This document shows positions 47,304 to 56,344 of a DNA stretch of 64,000 bases, one piece after another. Location: the NCBI RefSeq assembly GCF_016522065.1, contig NZ_JAEHFV010000001.1, positions 1-64,000 of the forward strand, written 5' to 3'. Both the position numbers and the translations under genes were made by a program. The stretch is from Flavobacterium agrisoli. Its GTDB lineage: Bacteria; Bacteroidota; Bacteroidia; Flavobacteriales; Flavobacteriaceae. Below the pieces are notes generated by a model. That model did not search any database. It had not been told where the DNA came from and saw nothing but the letters and a program-made list of their open reading frames with translations. Numbering within the stretch: position 1 is the first letter of the stretch; every line of letters begins with the position of its first letter.

Positions 47304-48299
47304 TTAGTTTGTTTTAAAATTTTGCATTACTTCTTTCATTCTTTCTAAAAGATCAGTAAAAGATTTAGAATCTCCAATAATCATATTTTTCTGCATTGCT
47401 TTATAATCTTGTTCCCAGTCATTTAGTACTTCAGCAGGGGGGATTATTTGTAAAGTATCTCTTTTGTGAAATTCATAACTGATATTCCGTAATGGCGTAA
47501 TGGCTTTTCTGTATGCTACAATTTGCTCAAAAAGCGAATAATCTTTATATGCTCTTTGCGCATATTCAGAATTTGCTAACCTATCTATATCGTACAAATG
47601 ACGAGACAACCGCTCGCTTCTTATGTGATCAATTGGTTTTAAAAATTCTTCATGCAGTAATAATACTTTTTCAATAAAAGTACGTGTTGGAACGACCACA
47701 TTCACCTTTGTTGCTTTTTTTGCAAACGGGAGATGGGCATATTCACTGTCTATAAACGAGATTACTTCTCTTTCCTCAGTAGGTTCTGTCAAAGAACGAG
47801 CCCCCATTTCGATTAATACTCTAGGTTGAATATAACTGTTATCACTTTCTATTAAAGGCTCATAATAAAACGCTAATGTGTTGGGATCACTGGTATCATC
47901 TACTTTGTCATTGTATTTGATAGTATAGGTATCTGATGCAATTCCTAACTGCGTTAATTGATTTATTAACTCTTCCCGAAATTCATTTATGATAAATGAC
48001 CCCGAAGCCGTTCGTAGTCTCTTTATTGCCATTTTTGAAGGTAATGCTGCAAAACCTAAAAAACTTTTATCGATTATTAAATCAATATCTTCAGAGAAAC
48101 GGTTGATGATTTGGTAAGCCTTACTGAGAGAAGTTCCTCCTTTGAAAATAATATGAGGAGCGTATTTTGATTGAAATACAGCTTGCAAAATAATACAAAC
48201 CCAAGCATCCTTCTCAACTGCATAATCAGGCAAACCTGTTTTTACAGCTGTTTGCTTGATAATATTTTGTTTTTGATCTTTAGTAAGGTGTACCCACAT
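47304..48299 (-). CDS. abiEii: AbiEii nucleotidyltransferase toxin (type IV toxin-antitoxin)
   Basis: 331 residues with the AbiEii/DUF1814 nucleotidyltransferase core: FKGGTSLSKAY (GGTS 54-57) and the metal-binding SEDIDLII (D71, D73). Related AbiEii/MenT toxins transfer nucleotides to RNA targets, arresting growth upon phage infection. It starts 3 bp after abiEi, so it is tightly coupled, and hsdR follows after 29 bp. It is therefore embedded in the restriction locus. All core residues appear intact. Confidence 0.9.
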   Translation of the reverse strand: MWVHLTKDQKQNIIKQTAVKTGLPDYAVEKDAWVCIILQAVFQSKYAPHIIFKGGTSLSKAYQIINRFSEDIDLIIDKSFLGFAALPSKMAIKRLRTASGSFIINEFREELINQLTQLGIASDTYTIKYNDKVDDTSDPNTLAFYYEPLIESDNSYIQPRVLIEMGARSLTEPTEEREVISFIDSEYAHLPFAKKATKVNVVVPTRTFIEKVLLLHEEFLKPIDHIRSERLSRHLYDIDRLANSEYAQRAYKDYSLFEQIVAYRKAITPLRNISYEFHKRDTLQIIPPAEVLNDWEQDYKAMQKNMIIGDSKSFTDLLERMKEVMQNFKTN

Positions 48300-48302
48300 T
48301 GC

Positions 48303-48899
48303 TTAATTCCTTAGTTTACTAATTATTTTTTGCACCCAAACTGGTGCAAACTTAGTTTGCGATTTTAGTACCTCTGGGTCTAGTTGTAAAACAAACGGCT
48401 TTAGTTTCCCTAAATGGCTTTGGTTTATTTTATGCTGACCAATTTCTTTTAGAGCCTGTACAATTAACATTAATAAATGATCCTTGATGGAAAGATTGCG
48501 GGGAGTCGTTTTCTTAAATTGAATGGAACGATTGCCAATAGTGATTGTTCTTTGCGCTCCATCTGTAAGGTACACTGCTTTAAGCGGAATTTGTGTTGAC
48601 AAGCCCAATTGATATAAAGCCAACACTCCTGTTGGGGCAATACGTGCTTTGTCTCGCTTGGCAATCTCTACCGCAATTTCTTCTGTGGTGGGGTACAAGA
48701 CACCTAACAGTTCATCTTTTTTAGGCACTAAATATATACCATGAGTTAAACGCTCTAGTAAACCCTCTTTTTCTAAACGTGATAATACCTTTCGGATATT
48801 CTCTGGTGAGCCGAATTTTGCAAAATCATCTGCGAAAAATATTTGACCCTTGGATGATTTCTTAATCTTTAATTCTACCTGATTATGTGAGGATTGCAC
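48303..48899 (-). CDS. abiEi: AbiEi-type antitoxin (DUF6088-like), autorepressor
   Basis: 198 residues. The N-terminal winged helix (FFADDFAKFGSPENIRKVLSRLEKEGLLERLTHGIYLVPK) and the C-terminal antitoxin domain (RIAPTGVLALYQLGLSTQIPLKAVYLTDG) fit AbiEi/DUF6088 antitoxins. AbiEi proteins neutralise AbiEii without direct contact and repress their own operon by binding inverted repeats. An inverted repeat with the expected position lies 20 bp upstream (48919-48947). Genes overlap closely (3 bp to abiEii), typical of a toxin-antitoxin pair. Confidence 0.85.
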   Translation of the reverse strand: MQSSHNQVELKIKKSSKGQIFFADDFAKFGSPENIRKVLSRLEKEGLLERLTHGIYLVPKKDELLGVLYPTTEEIAVEIAKRDKARIAPTGVLALYQLGLSTQIPLKAVYLTDGAQRTITIGNRSIQFKKTTPRNLSIKDHLLMLIVQALKEIGQHKINQSHLGKLKPFVLQLDPEVLKSQTKFAPVWVQKIISKLRN

Positions 48900-48918
48900 C
48901 GTTTTTTATTTAGTGTTA

Positions 48919-48947
48919 TGTCACAAATTTAGTAAATATTTGTGACA
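48919..48947. promoter_or_regulatory. abiE operator: 10-bp inverted repeat over the -7 box
   Basis: TGTCACAAAT (48919-48928) and ATTTGTGACA (48938-48947) are perfect inverted repeats with a 9-bp spacer, 20 bp before the abiEi start. On the minus strand TAAATTTG at 48924-48931 is a perfect -7 box within the repeat, so binding here would block transcription. It fits the known autorepression by AbiEi; binding itself is not shown. Confidence 0.65.
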
Positions 48948-49218
48948 AAATGTATTCGTTTAGAATAAATACTATTCCTTACAAATTTCTTAATCACAGC
49001 TAGTTCAATTTTGGAGGAGGAACTTGATAGTAAAACCTTTTTATCGTCGTAAGGAAAATGGTTTTATTTCTATCGTTTTCCTACTTCAGCATAACAATGC
49101 TATTTATATAATTAACAATCATTCATTCATTTTTTTAGATAGTACAAGACATATTTAAAAATCATTATCTCATCCATTCAAAACACGCAATGCAATATCA
49201 ATATCTGTAAATTTTCAA
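48948..49218. other. 271-bp stretch between abiE operator and HNH remnant
   Basis: AT-rich and without an open frame that resembles a gene on either strand. It may contain the decayed 3' flank of the HNH gene. The abiE promoter elements are at its left edge. Nothing else seen. Confidence 0.4.
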
Positions 49219-49895
49219 TTATTTTTGCGCATACTCTTCAAATTCCTTTTTTGTAAAATGAGCTACGGGGAAGCCAAAAACATTTCCTACAAATTCAATT
49301 TCTACAAACTTGCTGTCCGAATACAAATAATTGATTCTGTCAAAATATAAAATTTGGAGTTTCGGTTTCACTTTTAAAAAATATCATAACACTTATTTTT
49401 CTCTCAAAATACAAAACGGGCAAATCAAATTTATTATATCTTGAAAAGGCTCTAATTATATCAAAACATTCTTTGTGACCAATTCCTTATTGCCTATTTA
49501 ATTCTTAAAAATACATTTATATAAGACTCTTTTAAATGCTCTACAAGGTCCTGATTGATTATTGAACATAAACGATTGTTTTATACCTTAACGAAATTTA
49601 CCACTTCATTTTTTCATTTCAAAAAATTGAGATTTGAATTCTCCTAATTTTCTTTTTGTTACACGACCCGAGAAAAAAGTTTTCCTAGAAATAGAAAAAG
49701 CTTCTTTCAAAGCAACTTCTATTGAATATTTAACATTTTGACTGTCTCTATTTTCATACAATCATCACATACATTTTTATTATAATTTTGGCCTCCTAAT
49801 GATTTTGGTATTGTATGTGCTTTTTTTATAAATGTAACATCTGGTTCTTTTTTTAAGCACCAAAGACAACTCTTATTATTTATTACGTCAACCAT
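49219..49895 (-). pseudogene. decayed HNH endonuclease gene
   Basis: Not open as one frame. From ATG at 49895 a zinc-ribbon HNH start is readable: NKSCLWCLKKEPDV, KKAHTIPKSLGGQ and NVCDDC (CxxC...HxIP...CxxC). Then the frame shifts near 49,755, in an A run; RDSQNVKYSIEVALKEAFSI and GRVTKRKLGEFKSQFF continue in another frame up to a stop. A third frame has GHKECFDIIRAFSRYNKFDL and LPVLYFERKISVMIF, and a fourth DRINYLYSDSKFVEIEFVG to FGFPVAHFTKKEFEEYAQK, ending 49219. At least three frameshifts and further stops exist. Gene order suggests it was once a nuclease gene of the same restriction locus, directly after the Argonaute. Confidence 0.75.
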
Positions 49896-49956
49896 TATAG
49901 ATCTAGTTGTTTTTATTTTATTGTTAAAGCTACTTACTAATAATACGCAACTAAAT

Positions 49957-52900
49957 TTAGATAAAATATCTATAATCGTATTGTATTTTTTCTGTATTTT
50001 CTATTAGTTTACCAATCCTTGCAATTTCATTTGAAGAAGATATTGTAGCAGGTAATTGTGAATACATATTCAAAGAATTCCAATTCATTTTTGTCAATCC
50101 GAGAATTTCATTAGCAATTTGCTCTAAACTGCCGTTTCCATGATGTTTGATAATTCTCAAAGGTTTTGGAATGTATCGCCCTCCAGGATAAAAATTGAAT
50201 TTAGGGTTTACAACAGAAGGAATTATACCATGAGCATAAAGTAATGCTTCTTTATTGTTTAGTTGAATACATGTTCCCCTTGATACAGAAAAACCATCTA
50301 TTTTCGTTTCACCATTACTTATCTTACTCGAAACATATCTAATATTGTCCTCAAAATTTATTTCGATCAAATCTATATTTTCTATTTTCTTATTATCTAA
50401 AAGACTATCTAAAATTCCTTGCTTTTCTTCCTCAGTATAAAAAGTTCTTTTGTGAATTACAACTCTCTTAGGAACTTCATTCATAGATTCATAAAAAAGA
50501 TGGAGAACATTTCTCCCAAATTCGTAGGCGTCATCATAGCTTAAATGCGGCTTTTTATTTATCCACTTTATTTTATCATTAACTTTTGACAATTTATATT
50601 TTAATCCTTCTCCATCTGAACTATAAATATGACTGCATCCCAATATAATATGACCTTTATCGTCACTTTTATTATCTATACTATATCCTATCCCAGCAAA
50701 GGCAGTAGTTTTATCAGCATTGTGAATTACCCAAGGAGTTCTAAAGGATTTAACAAAAAAAGATAAAGATAGCCACCAATTAATTTGACAATTTAGGCTT
50801 TTGTCTACTATAGTTTTCTCTCGTATTATTTGCGATGTAAGTCCTTTTTCAGCACAAAAAGCTTTTATGTAATCATGTAAATCAAAAGATTCAATACCAT
50901 CATTATAATGCAGAAAATTATCCCATCTTTTCGGTATATATATAATGATTATTTTTTGTGAACCAACAGAGCTTAGTTTATTGATTTTATCACATATATT
51001 TCTTTTTATCTCATGAACTATTTTATTTTCATTATTTTCAATAGGATCATTTGTTTTTTCCCAATTTTGAGATGAAACATTTGGTATATTTAAGCTTATA
51101 CCATATGTATTATAAAACCCTTTAAAGTCCATAATATAATTATCCTTTGGATTGTTTTTGAGTATCTCTTGATTTTGTGTGTTGAGAAAATTGTGTAACT
51201 TTTCCGAATCTTGTTCAGGACATATTACACCAAAATTAATTGTGTTGTCTAATAAATTATACAAACCTGAATCAAAAGGTTTATTATCAACCAAACCTCT
51301 CATAGGGTGGGTATCAAGGATTTTCCTTTGACCATTATTGGAAGAGAATACCAAATTTGTTTCCTTAAATTGTATTCCCTTTAATTTTAATAAACTTTCA
51401 GGAACATTATGATTATTAGTGTATTGATTATTTAAATCACAAATATTAGTAAAAATGGGACTACCTTTAATATTGAAAACAAATCCTGTACCTGAATTAA
51501 TTGGAAATTCCAATTTATTATCTTTGGTTACTAATAATTTTTTTCTCCATTCATCTACATATGCGTTGTATTTGTCATTGTAAATTTTGTGAAAAAAAGT
51601 TAACCCAATTTGTTGTTTAATTTCTTTTTCAACATCATTATTTTCAATTTGAAAATTAGGATTAAGAGATAAGTAATATTTACCATCAATTTTCTCTAAA
51701 CCTAAACTAAGTGCTTGATATACTTTTTGATCTAAAATATATACATATTTTGACTTATCCCATAATTTATTTTTAAAATTGCTCTCAAGATTGTTTTTTT
51801 GACTAAATATTTTACATAACGAAGACAATAACAAATAGTTTATACTTTGGTTGTAGATTTTTAGATCAGTCAAAGGTTTTCTTTTTAATTCTCCTATAGA
51901 GTATTCACAAAACTTTTTTACAACATCTTCCGATATACCAAAAGACCATAGATCCTTACCATATGGGACAGCTACTATTGAATTATCTAAAGTTGTCTTT
52001 TCCTTTATTTTTTTCCAAGGTTTATCTCCTAAATTAGCTTCTAATACTAAAACTTCTTTTGGAAATTCAATTGGGAATAAATTACTTTTCAATACTTTAT
52101 TTACTCTCTCGGGATTAATATTAAAAGAAGTATTTTTATCTATATCAGTAATTTTTTTTAAGTCAATAAGATCTTTTTTTAACTGAGAATTATCGTCAAT
52201 GATTAGTTTAGTAATATTTAGCATTGTAATATCAAATCCCTCAGTATTTATATAGAATGCTTTTCTACCTTTGCTTTCAATATGTAATAGTAAATCTGAA
52301 ATATCATTGTTAATTTTATCCCCATATCCACACCAAAACAATATTCCAGCTCCATTATTTGAATATGCTTCTTTCAGAGAATCCATTAAAGATTTATCCC
52401 TACCGCTATATCCAAGAACTATTAAATGTTTATCAGTGAGGTAATCTACTAATTTAGCTCTTAAAACATTATCTTGGTTTTTTAGCTCTTCAGAGGTGTT
52501 TTTTAATTCCCCATATTTAAAATCTCCATGGATTTTTATAATTGGTAATTCATTTTTACTTTGAGTTCTTTGGTTTATTCTGTTAACAGAATCTAATGAA
52601 ATATCTATTCCAGTAATTCCACCTTGAATACAAGACGTATTAATTAAATCATCAAAATTAGTAGTCCAAACAGTATCTAATATACCTTGTTTTACTAGCA
52701 AGGGTATTGTTCTATATCCAACAGAAGGAGTTTTGTTTGAGCATATTTTTTGAAAATATTGTCTTCTGTTTTCATCAATTGGAAAACATTTTTTTGCATA
52801 AAATGAATATTCTTCTGAGTTATCTTTTTCAATGTAACAACCTTGATTGTCTAGCCAATTCTGAATAGTGTCTTGAACTTTAGGATTTTTATAATTCTCA

Positions 52901-53079
52901 ATCCAATCTAGACTATTTGGATTGTTGCTCTTATAAATTATTTTTTTCCATTCCCAAATACAATCATTTGCAGATTGAATATCTGAACTAATTGAACAAC
53001 CAGCTCCAAGAAGCATCGAATATGTGTTGTCTTTACTTATTGATACTGATCTTAGAAATTCATCAAATTTTAAAGTCAT
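49957..53079 (-). CDS. fused SIR2-APAZ-Argonaute (SPARSA-like prokaryotic Argonaute)
   Basis: A 1040-residue single chain. Residues 1-290 are a SIR2 domain with NAD-binding GAGCS (25-29), TTNFD (139-143), the catalytic H184 in IKIHGDF, and GYSGRD (223-228). Residues about 300-550 form an APAZ-like region, and 560-780 the MID domain with the 5'-end-binding region around SQIIREKT and a lysine before TPW (777-783). The PIWI domain (about 785-1040) ends in the highly conserved LTKMNWNSLNMYSQLP (995-1010). Expected catalytic positions are replaced (G798, R878, N1017), so no slicing is expected. The predicted role is guide-directed sensing of invading DNA or its transcripts, then NAD depletion by SIR2. 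Its start overlaps the hsdS stop by 4 bp (ATGA). Confidence 0.88.
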   Translation of the reverse strand: MTLKFDEFLRSVSISKDNTYSMLLGAGCSISSDIQSANDCIWEWKKIIYKSNNPNSLDWIENYKNPKVQDTIQNWLDNQGCYIEKDNSEEYSFYAKKCFPIDENRRQYFQKICSNKTPSVGYRTIPLLVKQGILDTVWTTNFDDLINTSCIQGGITGIDISLDSVNRINQRTQSKNELPIIKIHGDFKYGELKNTSEELKNQDNVLRAKLVDYLTDKHLIVLGYSGRDKSLMDSLKEAYSNNGAGILFWCGYGDKINNDISDLLLHIESKGRKAFYINTEGFDITMLNITKLIIDDNSQLKKDLIDLKKITDIDKNTSFNINPERVNKVLKSNLFPIEFPKEVLVLEANLGDKPWKKIKEKTTLDNSIVAVPYGKDLWSFGISEDVVKKFCEYSIGELKRKPLTDLKIYNQSINYLLLSSLCKIFSQKNNLESNFKNKLWDKSKYVYILDQKVYQALSLGLEKIDGKYYLSLNPNFQIENNDVEKEIKQQIGLTFFHKIYNDKYNAYVDEWRKKLLVTKDNKLEFPINSGTGFVFNIKGSPIFTNICDLNNQYTNNHNVPESLLKLKGIQFKETNLVFSSNNGQRKILDTHPMRGLVDNKPFDSGLYNLLDNTINFGVICPEQDSEKLHNFLNTQNQEILKNNPKDNYIMDFKGFYNTYGISLNIPNVSSQNWEKTNDPIENNENKIVHEIKRNICDKINKLSSVGSQKIIIIYIPKRWDNFLHYNDGIESFDLHDYIKAFCAEKGLTSQIIREKTIVDKSLNCQINWWLSLSFFVKSFRTPWVIHNADKTTAFAGIGYSIDNKSDDKGHIILGCSHIYSSDGEGLKYKLSKVNDKIKWINKKPHLSYDDAYEFGRNVLHLFYESMNEVPKRVVIHKRTFYTEEEKQGILDSLLDNKKIENIDLIEINFEDNIRYVSSKISNGETKIDGFSVSRGTCIQLNNKEALLYAHGIIPSVVNPKFNFYPGGRYIPKPLRIIKHHGNGSLEQIANEILGLTKMNWNSLNMYSQLPATISSSNEIARIGKLIENTEKIQYDYRYFI

Positions 53080-54338
53080 TGGTATAGGTATTTTTCAGTT
53101 TCTACTTTTGTCATCTTCGCTAATAGCAAATCTTTCAACTCCTCAAGTTTTTGAACTTCTTTATTCTGAATTTCTTTCTGAGTAAAAACTTTATTTATTA
53201 TTTCCTCAAAACGTCGCATTATTTCAGAGCTAGGAACTATAATGTCAAAATTTTCAAGTTCAGCTTTTGTGATAGCTTCTCTTGTTGATCCAGACTGACT
53301 GATACCAAGCAATTTATTTTTGTTTTCTGAATGACAAAGTGTACACAAGATGTAAGATGAAAGATTTGAGTTTTTAGCAGCTCGGATTATCATAACGTGC
53401 TGATTTACTCGAGCAGGAAGTACATATTGCGGTACGATGGAGCAACGAGCAACAGAAACTCCAGTAATATTAAATAAAACATCATTCTCTAAAACCTCCG
53501 CTCCTTTTAACTTTTCAGCTTGGATATTGTTTATATATGCTAAATCGTCTAATGAAAATGAAAAATCATAAACATTTGTACTTCTTATTAATGATATTCC
53601 TGTTTTGAAATAGCTTCCTTTACCTCCTGTTGGAGTAGAACCGCTACCTATTTTGGAACATATATTTTTTAATTTATTCATTTCCCACCCCGCAGGAATC
53701 TCCTTCTCCAATTCCTTACACCAAACCATTTCCCCACCATTACTTTTATAAGGTTTTCCATTTTCATCAGGAAACTCAAAATCAACAAACCATTGTTTGT
53801 AAATAGCCTGAGCTGTTTCTTCGAGCTTAGAAATGAGTTGATTGTTTAAAGTAATACGGTTTTGAATGATATTGTATTCTCTAACAATTTCTTGTTGTTT
53901 TTCAATAGAAGGAATAGGTAATTCAGCATCACACATTTCAGCCCAGTCAAAAATTTCTCTTGCACTACCATGTGATTTAAAACGGGCATAACGATCAAAT
54001 TCAGGTCTTCGAAACCACATCATTAAATATTCAGGTAATAATTCTTTCTCGTCAATTACTTCAAAAACAGTATAAGCTTGTGAAACCATAGCATTCTCAT
54101 AATCTTCTAATAAAGCAATAGAGATTTTATCGCCATTACGGGAAGTTACAGGGCCATAAGCAAATTGATTTTTTGAAATCAATTTATACGTTGACATATC
54201 TGTTCCAATGATATTAGCGATAGAAGGCATTAAAACCTTTTTGATACTTACTCCCAATAACGGAATAGTAACTAAGTCTTTGTTTCTATTATTAACTAGT
54301 TGTATATAATCGGCTAGCTTTTTATAATTCGATGGCAT
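53076..54338 (-). CDS. hsdS: type I restriction specificity subunit (HsdS)
   Basis: 420 residues with two target-recognition halves: the first ends in LPIPSIEKQQEIVREYN and a coiled-coil helix (LISKLEETAQAIYKQWFVDFEFP), the second in FDIIVPSSEIMRRFEEI and the final helix KEVQKLEELKDLLLAKM. The halves give the two parts of the recognition sequence, which cannot be read here. It overlaps hsdM by 17 bp upstream and the Argonaute by 4 bp downstream, making all three translationally coupled. Confidence 0.93.
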   Translation of the reverse strand: MPSNYKKLADYIQLVNNRNKDLVTIPLLGVSIKKVLMPSIANIIGTDMSTYKLISKNQFAYGPVTSRNGDKISIALLEDYENAMVSQAYTVFEVIDEKELLPEYLMMWFRRPEFDRYARFKSHGSAREIFDWAEMCDAELPIPSIEKQQEIVREYNIIQNRITLNNQLISKLEETAQAIYKQWFVDFEFPDENGKPYKSNGGEMVWCKELEKEIPAGWEMNKLKNICSKIGSGSTPTGGKGSYFKTGISLIRSTNVYDFSFSLDDLAYINNIQAEKLKGAEVLENDVLFNITGVSVARCSIVPQYVLPARVNQHVMIIRAAKNSNLSSYILCTLCHSENKNKLLGISQSGSTREAITKAELENFDIIVPSSEIMRRFEEIINKVFTQKEIQNKEVQKLEELKDLLLAKMTKVETEKYLYQ

Positions 54339-55881
54339 AACCTAATTCTTTAAATACGGTTAATAAATCGTTTTTCGATTGTGCTTCGGCTTTTAATAAC
54401 TCTGAAAACTCGCTGTGTAAGGAAGTCATTTTATCTTCAAAATCTATATTCTCATCACGGTTTACAAATGTGATGTATTTACTAGGTACTAATGAAAAAT
54501 CTTTGGCTTCAATTTCTTCTAAAGAAGCAGAATGACAAAATTCAGGAACATTTTCATAAACAGACAAATCCGTTTGCCAGTTATGATACGCTTCAGTAAT
54601 TTCTATAATATTCTCTTCTGAAAATTGAATAAATTTCTTTTCAAACGGTATTCCTTTTTCACGCAAGTCCAAAAATAAAATTTCGTTTTCTCTATTGCGA
54701 TAGTTTCTAGTAGCATCAGGGAGTTGAACTGTTCTCGCTTTTTTGTTTTTGTTTAAAATCCAAAGCGTTACACTAATATCAGTAGTATAGAACATTGATC
54801 GAGGCAAAATCACAACAGCTTCAACAATGTCATTTTCTATCAGTTTTCTACGAATTTTATATTCTTCGCCACCTCCTGAAAGTGCGCCATTAGCCAAGAT
54901 AAAACCTGCAACTCCATTGTCGGAGAGCTTGGCAACCATATTCAAAATCCAACCGTAGTTGGCATTGCTCGTTGGTGGTACGTCGTAGCCTTTCCAACGA
55001 GGATCGTCTATTAATTCATCACTCGCACGCCAATCCTTTTGGTTGAAAGGTGGGTTTGCCATAATGTAGTCGGCTTTCAAATCGGGATGTTGATCACGGC
55101 CAAAAGTGTCGGCAGGAACATCACCTAAATTGGCAGCAATACCACGAATGGCGAGGTTCATTTTGGCTAGTTTATAAGTTGTAGCCGTATATTCTTGTCC
55201 GTAAATGGAAATCTCTTTTTTGTTTCCGTGGTGGTTTTCTATAAACTTTATTGATTGTACAAACATACCCCCCGAACCACAAGCGGGATCATAGATAATG
55301 CCTTTGTAGGGTTCGATCATCTCAGCAATCAGGTTAACAATGCTTTTTGGGGTGTAAAATTCGCCTTTTCCTTTTCCTTCGGCCAAGGCAAACTTGCTCA
55401 GAAAATATTCATAAACACGCCCTACAATGTCTTGTTGTTTGTCCTTTATGGTGTCAATATTGTTGATAGTGTCTAATAGTGCAGCCAATTTACTGACGTC
55501 CATGTTCAAACGAGAGAAGTAATTATCGGGTAAAGCGCCTTTAAGTGAAGGATTGTTTTTCTCGATGGTGTGCAAAGCGGTATCAATTTTTAAGGCGATA
55601 TCAGCCTGTTTGGAATTTTCAATAATATAACTCCAGCGAGCTTCTTCGGGTAAATAAAAGATGTTCGACATATTGTAGAACTCTTTCATTTCTAAAAACT
55701 TTTCTTTGCCTTCAGCTACTAGCTCTTTTCTTCTTACTTCAAATTTATCACTGGCGAATTTCAAGAAGATTAACCCGAGTACGACGTGTTTGTATTCGGA
55801 TGATTCAACTGTTCCTCTTAATTTGTTTGCTGAATCCCATAGGGTTTCCTCAATTGATTTTTCTTTTTTTTGCTTTGCCAT
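54322..55881 (-). CDS. hsdM: type I DNA methyltransferase subunit (HsdM)
   Basis: About 519 residues starting at MAKQKKEKSIEETLW (55881); an upstream in-frame ATG at 55923 adds residues that HsdM proteins usually lack. AdoMet motif I is DPACGSGGMF, the catalytic adenine-methyltransferase motif is NPPF (ADYIMANPPFNQKDW), and GEFYTPKSIVNLIAEMI is also typical. It makes N6-methyladenine at the HsdS-determined site. It is the first gene of the restriction/Argonaute operon. Confidence 0.95.
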   Translation of the reverse strand: MAKQKKEKSIEETLWDSANKLRGTVESSEYKHVVLGLIFLKFASDKFEVRRKELVAEGKEKFLEMKEFYNMSNIFYLPEEARWSYIIENSKQADIALKIDTALHTIEKNNPSLKGALPDNYFSRLNMDVSKLAALLDTINNIDTIKDKQQDIVGRVYEYFLSKFALAEGKGKGEFYTPKSIVNLIAEMIEPYKGIIYDPACGSGGMFVQSIKFIENHHGNKKEISIYGQEYTATTYKLAKMNLAIRGIAANLGDVPADTFGRDQHPDLKADYIMANPPFNQKDWRASDELIDDPRWKGYDVPPTSNANYGWILNMVAKLSDNGVAGFILANGALSGGGEEYKIRRKLIENDIVEAVVILPRSMFYTTDISVTLWILNKNKKARTVQLPDATRNYRNRENEILFLDLREKGIPFEKKFIQFSEENIIEITEAYHNWQTDLSVYENVPEFCHSASLEEIEAKDFSLVPSKYITFVNRDENIDFEDKMTSLHSEFSELLKAEAQSKNDLLTVFKELGYAIEL

Positions 55882-56344
55882 TAGGTTATTTAAGATTACT
55901 GATTGGGGTAGATTAGTACTCAATCATTGTATGTGTTTACTATAGAAACAACAGGGTGTTCTGTTTTGTTAGTGCTATCCTACAAACATAGTAAAAAGCA
56001 ATTGGATGAAAAAGTTGATTTATTAACATGGGCTAGGGTATAACAGCAAATCTGAAGAACATTCTTTTTTGTAAAAAAAGTCAAATGAAATTGGATTTTC
56101 CTGAAACGACTGATTGTTAAAGATTACAATTGGCACGTAACGAAAATGCAGTACGGCTTTTATGATGTTTCAATAACTGAAATTTTAGTTGTGCTAAATT
56201 TACCTAAAAATGGAAGTACATTAAAGTATTACTTTGTTGGTAAATATTTAAGCGGGTAGTTTAATGTAATAAGATAAACTTGAAGAGATAGAATAAAATG
56301 AAATTAGAGATTGAAGTTCCTAAACCTAATATTTAGAAAAGTGT
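55882..56344. other. intergenic region upstream of the defence operon
   Basis: AT-rich, with no gene recognised. On the minus strand TATGTTTG at 55983-55990 is a possible -7 box about 95 bp before hsdM; its -33 partner is not clear. An open frame on the plus strand at its right side (56311-56496) is the reverse of the HTH gene. Confidence 0.45.
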
